A stretch of 64,000 nucleotides of DNA from Thermococcus thioreducens. GTDB lineage: Archaea > Methanobacteriota_B > Thermococci > Thermococcales > Thermococcaceae. This document shows, one piece after another, positions 43,472 to 51,393 of this stretch. The stretch is taken from NCBI RefSeq assembly GCF_002214545.1, contig NZ_CP015105.1, positions 1,054,001 through 1,118,000 of the forward strand, in the 5' to 3' direction. Made by a program: the position numbers and the translations under genes. The notes below the pieces were generated by a model. That model was not told where the DNA came from. It searched no databases and saw only the letters and a list, made by a program, of their open reading frames with translations. Numbering within the stretch: the stretch's first letter is position 1; every line of letters starts with the position of its first letter.

Positions 43472-44590
43472 ATGGCCATGAAGACGCTCGCCGATGTTTT
43501 CAGGGAGGCACTGGGGGAGAAGGGGATCGAGAGCTTCGGGGTGCTCTCAAAGCGCTTTAGAAAGTCAAAGAACAAGCTCCAGGACGTGGCAGTGGAGATA
43601 ATCAACGGAAAGGGGGCAGTATTCCGCGTCCCGGAGAAGACCGCCGTTGCGTGGGATCTGAACGGCAACCGCGTTGAAGGCTCTTACTACGCCTACGCTC
43701 CCCTGTGCATGATGGAGAAGTTCGAGCCTGTTTTAACACCCGAAGAGCTGAAGGCAAAGCTCCCGGAGTGGCCCTACTTCATAATCGACCTCTACCACTG
43801 GGACAGGCACACCCAGAAGGAGAAGGGGAAGATATGCCTCCAGGTGAGCCAGAGCTACGGCCTTCTGAGGGACTACTTCACAGGTCGTGAGCTGGCAGTA
43901 ACGTGGGCGAATGACGAGTTTAAATCCATGTTCCACGGCCCTATCGGGAGGATAACAACCTACGCCGGACCGACGGCGGATTTTCTGAAGGAAAAGGGCA
44001 TCGACGAGGTTGTTCTCCTCGATCCCTGGGCGGAGGAGGTTCTGAGCGAGAAGGATTTCGACGTCGGGGCCTTTATAATCGGCGGCATCGTCGACACCGG
44101 TGGGAACAAGAAGAAGACCACGCCCAAGATAGGAGAAGAGCTTGAGAGGGCTGGAATAAGGGTACGCAGAAGGAAGATCGTTCTCAAAGGCGACATCGTC
44201 GGCGTCCCCGACAGGATAAACCGGATTCTGGGGATAATCCTCAAGATGATGGTGGAAGGAAAGTCGATGGACGAGGCAGTTTACGAGTTTCAAGAACCCC
44301 TCCACGCCCGCTGGCGCCTGAGGAAGGAACTGCCAAAGAGGGTCATCAGGTACAAGGTGAGCGGCAAGACCTACAGGGTCGTCGAGAAGGAGCTTTTCGA
44401 TGAATACTCCAAGTGGCTCAAAATCCGCTGGGAGGACTTCGTGAAGGTGCTGAGGGAGCTGGACTTAATAGCGCTTGAGAGGAAGAGGATACACCACCTC
44501 AACAAGATATCCAGCGCGAGGATAATAAACGGAAAGCTTTACAGGGTGATTCTGCTCAAAAAGGCCGCGATGCTGTGCTATAACTGCTGA
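43472..44590 (+). CDS. trm10: tRNA m1A9/m1G9 methyltransferase, Trm10 family
   Basis: This 372-residue SPOUT enzyme is similar in layout to the T. kodakarensis Trm10 that makes both m1A9 and m1G9. An N-terminal RNA-binding region is followed by the SPOUT core with 'FIIDLYHWDRHTQKEKGKICLQVSQSYGLL' (cite IIDLYHWDRHT), 'GAFIIGGIVDTGGNKKKTT' (cofactor loop) and 'KGDIVGVPDRINRI'. A TATA (AAACTTTTTAAACCC) about 25 bases upstream of the ATG implies a leaderless or nearly leaderless mRNA. Confidence 0.9.
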   Translation: MAMKTLADVFREALGEKGIESFGVLSKRFRKSKNKLQDVAVEIINGKGAVFRVPEKTAVAWDLNGNRVEGSYYAYAPLCMMEKFEPVLTPEELKAKLPEWPYFIIDLYHWDRHTQKEKGKICLQVSQSYGLLRDYFTGRELAVTWANDEFKSMFHGPIGRITTYAGPTADFLKEKGIDEVVLLDPWAEEVLSEKDFDVGAFIIGGIVDTGGNKKKTTPKIGEELERAGIRVRRRKIVLKGDIVGVPDRINRILGIILKMMVEGKSMDEAVYEFQEPLHARWRLRKELPKRVIRYKVSGKTYRVVEKELFDEYSKWLKIRWEDFVKVLRELDLIALERKRIHHLNKISSARIINGKLYRVILLKKAAMLCYNC

Positions 44591-44651
44591 GCCCATTCCT
44601 GCTCAATAGGAGGGTTAACTTAAAATATTCATTTTATGTTACATCGTAATA

Positions 44652-45761
44652 ATGAAAGTCAGAAAGAATCCCATTGAGACTTCTCTGCCAACACTTCAGG
44701 ACGTCCAATATGTAACTGCGATTTATCAGCGTCTAAGTGGGAATTCTGAGGCAGAAACACTCACAAACTTATTAGAATGGCAGGAACGAAATATACAGTA
44801 CTGGAAAGAGAGATATTGGGCCGCTAGCGGGATAATGATATTTTTGATAATCATTATTTTTGTTCTTGTGACTCTCTTTTTTAGCGTGATCAATGTCCCA
44901 TATCTGTCCTCATTATCAAAGAAGGCATTTTTGTTATTTGGACTTATCAGCATACTCATTTGCACCTTCCTTGTTGTATTTTTGTGTTTTATGCTACCTT
45001 ATAACTATTATAATCTTGTAGCACAAGAGCGTCAGAGCCCCCCTAAGAAGCTTAAGAAAATGTTTAAGTTAGTTTACCATACGATTAAACCAAGTCTACC
45101 TATTAGTATAATCCTAGATTATCGGCTGGCAGTATGCAGGGATTATGCAAAGCTTACAGCTGCATTGCTTTTTAATTCTTATCCTGAGGTTTACTTCCTC
45201 ACGCTTCCAAACCATGTTGCCGTTGCAGTCATGATAAACGGTAAATATTATGTTCTCGACCAGAAATTACCCATTATAAGTTTAGATAGCTGGATAAAAA
45301 GGTGGGAATGGCTCCTTTGGGCATTGAGACTTAAAAATAAGCTTTTGCTTAGAAGATACATTCCCGAGTGTAGCATGTATCTTGTCCAATTCGAAAAAAA
45401 CCTAAATGGGACTATTTTAGCCAAACCCACTATTAGAGAGTATATACGTTACAAGGTAAAAACTTACGAGAAAGATGATATTAGAACTTGCATAGAAAAA
45501 CTAGAGAAGCTCTTAATCAACAAATTTGGACTTAATTCGGTGAAAGCAATTAGTAGAAAACCAGATTTCACAATTACTCTAAAAAACTATGGGATTTATT
45601 GTGAAAATGATGAGATAATTTTGTATTCAATTGCGAGAAGCATTAGGAATCGCATCGAAGCAGAATTATCTGGAGGTATCAAGAAATTATCTGGTCTTAG
45701 AATTTTTATGAAAGATGATCAGGATTTACTTGTGGAGGTATATCTCAAAATGCAAAAATAA
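44652..45761 (+). CDS. AT-rich membrane protein with transglutaminase-like domain
   Basis: The 369 residues include two membrane helices at about 60-125 ('IMIFLIIIIFVLVTLFF' and 'LLFGLISILICTFLVVFLC'). A soluble part follows with Cys in 'LAVCRDYAKLTAALLFN', His in 'LPNHVAVAVMING' and Asp in 'YYVLDQKLP', in the order and spacing of the transglutaminase/cysteine-protease triad. Base composition and codon use (many ATA, TTA, AAA) are far more AT-rich than in both neighbours, a sign of recent transfer. It ends six bases before the convergent valS stop. The target is unknown. Confidence 0.7.
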   Translation: MKVRKNPIETSLPTLQDVQYVTAIYQRLSGNSEAETLTNLLEWQERNIQYWKERYWAASGIMIFLIIIIFVLVTLFFSVINVPYLSSLSKKAFLLFGLISILICTFLVVFLCFMLPYNYYNLVAQERQSPPKKLKKMFKLVYHTIKPSLPISIILDYRLAVCRDYAKLTAALLFNSYPEVYFLTLPNHVAVAVMINGKYYVLDQKLPIISLDSWIKRWEWLLWALRLKNKLLLRRYIPECSMYLVQFEKNLNGTILAKPTIREYIRYKVKTYEKDDIRTCIEKLEKLLINKFGLNSVKAISRKPDFTITLKNYGIYCENDEIILYSIARSIRNRIEAELSGGIKKLSGLRIFMKDDQDLLVEVYLKMQK

Positions 45762-45767
45762 AAGGGC

Positions 45768-48440
45768 TCAGAAGAACACCACAACGGCATCCCCAACGAC
45801 TGCCGTCTCGACCTCTTCGCCCTCGCTGAACACTGCCTTCCTGAGCACGATGTCCTCCTTGCCCAGCTCGACCGTCTGGCCTTCCACCTCAAACTCGACC
45901 TTTCCGGCCTCTTTGAGGGCCCTTGCAACCTCTTCCGCGTTCTCCTTGAGGTAGGCGGTGATCTTCGGCACGAGCTTGCCGTAGCGCGGGCCAACAGTCC
46001 TGAAGTTGGGCTTTATCTCAATGATGCGCTCCTCAAGTTCCGGCTCGCCCTGGATTATCTCCAGCTTCTCGATGTTCATGGTTCCGGCGATGTCCTTCTC
46101 GATGGCCTTCAGGGCCTCGTAGGAATCGGTGGCGTAGATGGCCACGTGCTTGAGCTTGGCGTTCAGAGCGAGGCCGTGGCTGTTCTTGTAGCGCCTCATG
46201 ACACCGACTATCTCGCGGGCGAGCTCTCCGAGCCTCTCGGCCTCCTCGCTTATCCTGCCCTCATCGTACTTCGGCCACTCGAGGAGGTGCACGCTCTTGA
46301 CACCAACGTGCCTCTTGAACATCTCCTGGTAGAGCTCCTCAGTTATGTGCGGCGCGAACGGAGCGAGGAGGAGCATCACGTTGTAAAGCAGCTCGTAGAG
46401 TGCCGCTTTCGCCTTCAGCTTGCTCTCCTCGTCGTCGCCGTAGAGGCGGTACTTGATCATCTCGATGTAATCGTCGGCCACCTCATGCCAGACGAAGGTC
46501 ATCAGCTCTCTGGTGAGCAGGTTGAAGCGGTAGCGCTCCATCTCCTCGGCGGCGAACTTTATCAGCCTGTGGAGCCTGCTGAGTATCCAGCGGTCGATCG
46601 GCTCAAGCTCCTCCGGAGCGCTGCTCGGGTCAAAATCTACCAGATGACGCTCGGCGAAGCGGTAGATGTTCCAGACCTTCTGCAAAAACCTGTAGTTGTA
46701 GTCGACGATCTCCCACTTGAACGGGTGGTCCTCTCCGGGCGGAGCGAGGGCGGTCCAGAGGCGGAGCGCATCGGCGCCGTACTTCGGGATGACCTCGTCA
46801 GGGGCGACGACGTTGCCGTAGCTCTTGCTCATCTTCCTTCCGTCCGGGCCGGCCACCATTCCGTTGATGAGGACGTCATCCCAGGGCTTCTCGCCGGTTA
46901 GCTTATAGGTTCTGAATATCGTGTAGAAGGCCCACGTCCTTATGATGTCCGTCCCCTGCGGCCTGAGCGCGGTCGGGAAGTTGTGCTCGAACCAGCGCTT
47001 GGCCTCTTCGTCGCCCTTGATGGCCTCGTGCCACCGGGTTATGATGAGCGGGGTTATGCTTGAGTCTATCCAGCAGTCGAGGACGTCCGTGACGGGCTCA
47101 AGCTCGGCACCGCAGACCGGACACTTCTCGACCGGAGGTTTGTCAAAGCGCGGGTCAACCGGAAGGTCTTCTTCCCTCGCCGGAACCACGTGGCCGTTCT
47201 TGCAGACCCAGAACGGGAGCGTCGTTCCAAAGACCCTCTGTCTGCTGATGACCCAGTCCCAGTCCATACTCTCGGCCCAGTCCTTAAGCCTCAAGAACAT
47301 GTCCTCGGGGTACCAGTTGATCTCCTCCGCGACCTTCACTATCTCGTCCGTGAAGTCCTTCACCCTGATGAACCACTGGGTCTTGGGGAGCAGCTCGATG
47401 GGCGCCATACAGGAGCTCCTCTCGGTGTGCCTCAGCACGCGATGGTGGACCTTCTGCTTCTTATATAGCAGGCCCATCTTTTCGAGGTCCTCGGCTATTA
47501 CCTTCCTCGCCTCCTCGGTTTTCAGCCCCTTGTACGGCCCGGCGTTTTCGTTCATTGTGCCGTCCTCGTTGATTGCTATGATAACCGGCAGGTTGTAGCG
47601 CTTCTGCCAGACGACGTCCTGCTCGTCGCCGTAGGTACAGTTGTAGACCGCACCGGTTCCAAATTCGGGGTCAACGTCCTCATCGGCTATAACAGGCACT
47701 TCCCTCTCGAATATCGGGAGCTTAACCTTCTTACCTACCACGTCTTTGTAGCGCTCGTCGTCCGGGTGGACGAACACAGCGACACAGGCAGGCATCAGCT
47801 CGGGCCTCGTGGTGGCTATGGGGACGTAGCCGGAGCCGTCAGCTAAGGGGAGTTTGATGTAGTAGAGGTAGCCGTCCTCCTCGACGTAGCCAACCTCCGC
47901 TTTGGCGAGGCTTGTCCTGCATCTTGGACACCAGTAGACCGGGTGCTTGTCGCGGTAGAGCATGCCCTTCTCGTAGAACTCAAGGAGGGACTTCTGCACG
48001 GCAGCCTTGTACCAGTCGTCCATCGTGTGGTACTCAAGGTCCCAGTCGGCGGAATAGCCAATCCTAATGAACTGGTTTCTCATCGCCTCAATGGCCTGCC
48101 AGGTCCATTCGACGCACTTCTGGAGGAATTTCTCCGGCTGGTCTTTGCTGATTCCGAACTCCTTTTCGACCTTCAGCTCAGTCGGGAGGCCGTGGTTGTC
48201 AAAGCCCTGGGGGAAGAGCACGTTGTAGCCGGTCATTCTCTTATATCTCGCTATGATGTCGATCCAGGTGTGGCTGAGCACGTGACCGAGGTGGAGCGTT
48301 CCGCTCGTGAACGGGGGCGGGGTGTCTATCGCGTAGCTCGGTCTTTTCTCATCGAGCTCGTACTTGTAGATTTTCTCCTCAAGCCAGAACTTCTGCCACT
48401 TCGGCTCAATCTCGTTCGGGTCGTAGGTCTTAGGAAGCAT
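45768..48440 (-). CDS. valS: Valyl-tRNA synthetase
   Basis: This class I synthetase has 890 residues. The HIGH motif appears as 'GTLHLGHVLSH' near residue 50, KMSKS as 'GRKMSKSYGNVV', and the editing domain spans the middle with 'TTRPELMPACVAVFVHP'. Zinc-type cysteine pairs 'CPRCR' and 'CPVCG' are present. GGGTGAT precedes the ATG at 48440, so the three-codon extension is dropped. The minus-strand TATA GATTTTTAAGCC (48489-48500) is suitably placed. Confidence 0.97.
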   Translation of the reverse strand: MLPKTYDPNEIEPKWQKFWLEEKIYKYELDEKRPSYAIDTPPPFTSGTLHLGHVLSHTWIDIIARYKRMTGYNVLFPQGFDNHGLPTELKVEKEFGISKDQPEKFLQKCVEWTWQAIEAMRNQFIRIGYSADWDLEYHTMDDWYKAAVQKSLLEFYEKGMLYRDKHPVYWCPRCRTSLAKAEVGYVEEDGYLYYIKLPLADGSGYVPIATTRPELMPACVAVFVHPDDERYKDVVGKKVKLPIFEREVPVIADEDVDPEFGTGAVYNCTYGDEQDVVWQKRYNLPVIIAINEDGTMNENAGPYKGLKTEEARKVIAEDLEKMGLLYKKQKVHHRVLRHTERSSCMAPIELLPKTQWFIRVKDFTDEIVKVAEEINWYPEDMFLRLKDWAESMDWDWVISRQRVFGTTLPFWVCKNGHVVPAREEDLPVDPRFDKPPVEKCPVCGAELEPVTDVLDCWIDSSITPLIITRWHEAIKGDEEAKRWFEHNFPTALRPQGTDIIRTWAFYTIFRTYKLTGEKPWDDVLINGMVAGPDGRKMSKSYGNVVAPDEVIPKYGADALRLWTALAPPGEDHPFKWEIVDYNYRFLQKVWNIYRFAERHLVDFDPSSAPEELEPIDRWILSRLHRLIKFAAEEMERYRFNLLTRELMTFVWHEVADDYIEMIKYRLYGDDEESKLKAKAALYELLYNVMLLLAPFAPHITEELYQEMFKRHVGVKSVHLLEWPKYDEGRISEEAERLGELAREIVGVMRRYKNSHGLALNAKLKHVAIYATDSYEALKAIEKDIAGTMNIEKLEIIQGEPELEERIIEIKPNFRTVGPRYGKLVPKITAYLKENAEEVARALKEAGKVEFEVEGQTVELGKEDIVLRKAVFSEGEEVETAVVGDAVVVFF

Positions 48441-48488
48441 GGGCATCACCCTTTCTGTTTTTTGAAGATGGGTTACCCTCAGAAGGGC

Positions 48489-48500
48489 GGCTTAAAAATC
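48489..48500 (-). promoter_or_regulatory. TATA box of valS
   Basis: On the minus strand, GATTTTTAAGCC is centred about 55 bases before the valS ATG. Its T5 could also terminate the candidate small RNA just upstream. Confidence 0.5.
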
Positions 48501-48511
48501 TTAGCAACGCC

Positions 48512-48602
48512 GGTGGTGCCGGAGTAAGGGCTAACCAAGAAGCGCGGAACGTATGGGATTCAAAGGGTGAAATCAGCGTTACGGTGGACGATAGGCACCA
48601 CC
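48512..48602 (-). ncRNA. Candidate structured small RNA upstream of valS
   Basis: The 260-base gap between valS and the next gene holds a nine-base perfect inverted repeat (GGTGGTGCC / GGCACCACC) whose arms are 73 bases apart. A minus-strand TATA (CTTTTTAAACC, 48624-48634) predicts a transcript starting at about 48602-48606, right at the first arm, and a T5 run follows the second arm. Together these outline a transcript of about 91 nt closed by a terminal stem. It does not fit tRNA, and no clear C/D or ACA boxes were found. It might instead be a structured valS leader. Confidence 0.3.
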
Positions 48603-48710
48603 AGGGTATAGAAATGAGCCCGAGGTTTAAAAAGTTTGGGGTTAAAGAGCTCTCAGAGGGACCCATTCCCGGAGATGAGCTTGTCCCATGTTATAGAGCA
48701 TTCCACGGTC

Positions 48711-49223
48711 TTAGTCTCTGAGCACGTCCTTGTACTTGCTCTTCCGCACGAGCTCTTTAACCCTCTCGAGTCCTGTCAGGTAAGCCTCATCCCTGGTTCC
48801 CTTCAGGTACTCCTTGAGGAATTCCAGGGCGGCTTTCACGTACTCCCTGACTTCGACCCTCTCCCTGCCAATAAATCGTCCATCCTCGAAGGCCTCAATG
48901 AGCAGGTAATCGCCCTCCTTCCTAAACACCACTGGAGAGACAGGCTCGTAAGTGCCGAAACCCACCCTGAGTTTCCCGTCCCTGCAGTTCCTTCTTATCA
49001 CCCACCTCTCGTCCTCCTCGAACTTTTCAAGCACGTAGGGGATTTCATCGCATGACGAGACTGCAAAGGTTACTGTAGCGAGCATTGCCGCCAGGGCCTG
49101 CACAATGTAGCAGAGTGCCAATACAAACTCTTTCCCGTTAATCTCAACCTCAATCTCAGCACCAAATCCCTCGGATTCCTCTAACTCTTCGAGAGTGAGA
49201 TCAACCGAGAACTTAACCGGCAT
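48711..49223 (-). CDS. Immunity-like protein of the toxin locus (third)
   Basis: This 170-residue soluble, acidic protein of unknown family shares a '(T/S)Y(E/D)P' motif followed about ten residues later by a hydrophobic strand ('GTYEPVSPVVFRKEGDYLLIEAF') and a long C-terminal helix with the two other immunity-like proteins in this locus. It is the most downstream gene of the same-strand group. A hydrophobic, alanine-rich segment ('LALCYIVQALAAMLATVTF') lies in the middle. Function is inferred from context only. The ATG at 49223 gives the natural N-terminus MPVKFSVD. Confidence 0.55.
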   Translation of the reverse strand: MPVKFSVDLTLEELEESEGFGAEIEVEINGKEFVLALCYIVQALAAMLATVTFAVSSCDEIPYVLEKFEEDERWVIRRNCRDGKLRVGFGTYEPVSPVVFRKEGDYLLIEAFEDGRFIGRERVEVREYVKAALEFLKEYLKGTRDEAYLTGLERVKELVRKSKYKDVLRD

Positions 49224-49268
49224 TAGAACCACCCTCTGGTCTTTCTCTTTAAAATTTTGAGATTTACT

Positions 49269-49931
49269 TTAGGGTTCCTTCAGAATTCTTCTGCTTAATA
49301 GCTTCCAGGCCTCCTCAACGTCATTTATTAGACTCGTGTATTCGCTAATCCCATGTTCTTCGAACAGCGGAATGTAGCCGCTGAGCTCTCCAAGTGCCGT
49401 TTTTACTATCCCTGCTACGTATCCTGCAAATATTTCGGTTTCCAACTCTGCAACTTGCTTGTAGGGGATACTAATTAAGTATAAAGTATCTATTTTCTTG
49501 AAAGCAAACATTGGAACCGTAGGATCATAACTCCCAAAAACCGAGTAAAAAACAGGGGTCAAAGTTAAAATCTCGGGTCTTCCCTTTAGAATCTCTTTAA
49601 GAATCTCCACATCTTCCGTTAACCATTCTGGAATGTCATGTACGTTCTTGAGCATCATGCCATTGAAATCAACCTCTCTGGGTATATCACTCAAAACAGC
49701 ATAAAAAGCGAGCGCAGTGAGGTCTAAAAGAAACACCTCGAAGTTAACTGTTGCCTGGAATATTTCGTTTCTCCTGTAAAACATCCACACTTCATATTCC
49801 TCTAAACATTTAGTGATAATCAGTTCATGGCTGTCCCCTTTATTAATCCCGCGTTCTATGATTTCCTTTCCTAATTTTTCAAACTTTTCATAACCCCCAT
49901 AAAATTTGAATTGAACTTCGAAATCCTCCAT
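49269..49931 (-). CDS. Immunity-like protein next to the orphan toxin tip
   Basis: This 220-residue protein of unknown family is AT-rich relative to the core genome. It contains 'GSYDPTVPMFAFKKIDTLYLISI', matching the motif in the genes on either side, and a C-terminal helical part. It lies directly downstream of the orphan toxin tip, the place where a cognate immunity gene sits in polymorphic toxin systems. GGGAGGGGG precedes the ATG. The immunity role is a prediction. Confidence 0.6.
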   Translation of the reverse strand: MEDFEVQFKFYGGYEKFEKLGKEIIERGINKGDSHELIITKCLEEYEVWMFYRRNEIFQATVNFEVFLLDLTALAFYAVLSDIPREVDFNGMMLKNVHDIPEWLTEDVEILKEILKGRPEILTLTPVFYSVFGSYDPTVPMFAFKKIDTLYLISIPYKQVAELETEIFAGYVAGIVKTALGELSGYIPLFEEHGISEYTSLINDVEEAWKLLSRRILKEP

Positions 49932-49988
49932 AATCCCCCTCCCATGATCGTCAATTCAGGTGCTTAAAAAATAAAAATTCGGTGCAAC

Positions 49989-50494
49989 TCATCTATCCAC
50001 TGGAAACGCTGTAACAATACGATACGTGCCGTCTTTCCATTGAATAACCCTCAACTTGTTTTTAGCCTCATTCCAGAGTAATGCTTTTCCAATGCGAGTT
50101 TTCTGTATTTTTTACTGGATCCGGGGCAATATGGCCTTCCACCTTCCATGGTCTCTTTGAGCATTTGGAGGAGCTGCTTGGCGGTTATCTGTTCGAATTT
50201 CGATTTGTAATCGTACATTCCCTTTTTAATGTGTCTTTCAATTATGTGTGTTGCCCCTTCATTGTCAATGATGACGTCTCCTTCCGGGAAGTAGCCGCCG
50301 CAGGCGTATCTTCCCCTGAACTTTACATTAAAGTTCTTGTATTCCTTCTCAAACTCCTCTGCAAGCTTTTTAGCATCGTTAGCGTCCCATCCGTTGAGGT
50401 ATGCTTGTGCGAGGAGTTTGCCATACTCCTTCGGACTGAATAAGTCTTCGACAGCCTTGACTTCGTCTCTGGTTATTGTTATAACTGACTTCAC
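49989..50494 (-). pseudogene. Orphan toxin tip (shared pre-toxin segment plus divergent nuclease-like tip), frameshifted
   Basis: From a GTG at 50494 the frame reads KSVITITRDEV and is identical to the full toxin for about 50 residues, then diverges. It keeps 'GDVIIDNEGATHIIERHI', then stops at 50051. The expected end, 'RVIQWKDGTYRIVTAFPVDR', is intact in another frame to a stop at 49989. One missing A in the run at 50099-50102 explains it. An in-frame stop lies upstream and no ribosome-binding site is visible, so it looks silent until recombined into the full gene, as with orphan Rhs/CDI tips. Confidence 0.75.
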
Positions 50495-50502
50495 TATGAC
50501 GG
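50349..50502. repeat. 154-bp perfect direct repeat, copy A (orphan tip)
   Basis: Every base matches 51761-51914. It encodes the pre-toxin segment (VKSVITITRDEV through LAEEF) at the very start of the orphan module, and homology ends abruptly on both sides. Confidence 0.97.
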
Positions 50503-50534
50503 GTTTCAGATTTTTGGAGGGGACTTAGATGGAG

Positions 50535-51386
50535 TTAAGCCTTCAGTCTTTCGAGTTCCCTTTCCGCATCTCTGATGGCCTCATCAATGGCCCTTAGGAG
50601 GACATTCTTTGGGACTTTGACGGCCATACCGGAATACAGGACGAATGCCAGCAAAAAGTCCTTCTCTAATTTTGCCGCGTAGAGAACTTCAAAGGGATCA
50701 TAGGTTGAAAGGGTGAAGCGCACGAATGGAGGAACTGCCCCTGTCGAGAGCTTTTTAAGTCCGGTCAATTCCTGAAGAAGACCCAGTCTCTCTGGCTTTT
50801 GTGCCTCTCTAGAAGATAACCGTTTGATTTCACCATCAATGTCCCATTTGATCCGCCACTTCTCTCCAGGGAGGTTTTCGTCCGCAACGAAAGCCTTGAG
50901 AAGTTTAAGCTCCTTAACATACCCCTCGAGATTAACGAACGCCTCCAGTATGTACGTGCTCCCGTAAACTTGAATTTCGTACTCATCCATAACGTCCTCA
51001 GGTTCACCGAACATCTCAAGCACTTCAGGTGAAGGCGGCTTTAGCTTGAACCTGAGCCACTCCATCCGCACAGGTTTATTGTTGAGAACCTCTTGGACGT
51101 TCTCCAGGGATTTTCGAACTGTTCTATCGAACTTGCTTAGGGAAGTCTGCATTTCCCTGCCATCTGGCAGGATCAGACAAAACCCCCTTCCTTCTGCCCT
51201 TATCCTCAGATCCCAGAGCCTCCCCGGCAGATTCTCCATCGATTGGAGTGCCTTTAGGGAGCTCATGAATTCATCCAGCGTCACCGGGGTTTCGCTGATG
51301 AAAACCGGCCCATCCTCAAGCACCAGCACGGGGAATCCCCTGTCTCCATCTTGGAGGAAGAAGGAAAAAGCAAAGATTGAAATCAC
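50535..51386 (-). CDS. Immunity-like protein following the full toxin
   Basis: This 283-residue protein of unknown family begins seven bases after the toxin stop. The GTG start at 51386 lies in a GGGGGAGGTGATT stretch, so the precise start is uncertain. Its C-terminal part contains 'LSTYDPFEVLYAAKLEKDFLLAFV' and a terminal helix, matching the shared motif of the two smaller immunity-like proteins. No signal peptide is convincing, so it is likely cytosolic, as expected of an immunity protein. The role is inferred from position and resemblance. Confidence 0.6.
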   Translation of the reverse strand: MISIFAFSFFLQDGDRGFPVLVLEDGPVFISETPVTLDEFMSSLKALQSMENLPGRLWDLRIRAEGRGFCLILPDGREMQTSLSKFDRTVRKSLENVQEVLNNKPVRMEWLRFKLKPPSPEVLEMFGEPEDVMDEYEIQVYGSTYILEAFVNLEGYVKELKLLKAFVADENLPGEKWRIKWDIDGEIKRLSSREAQKPERLGLLQELTGLKKLSTGAVPPFVRFTLSTYDPFEVLYAAKLEKDFLLAFVLYSGMAVKVPKNVLLRAIDEAIRDAERELERLKA

Positions 51387-51393
51387 CTCCCCC

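Noticed and set aside
48512-48602. tRNA gene in the valS upstream region
   Set aside because: The length is close, but there is no T-loop TTCRA in place, no D-loop GG and no plausible anticodon arm.
48430-48666. 78-codon minus-strand frame upstream of valS
   Set aside because: Composition is serine/proline-rich without family features, and it overlaps the valS promoter and start.
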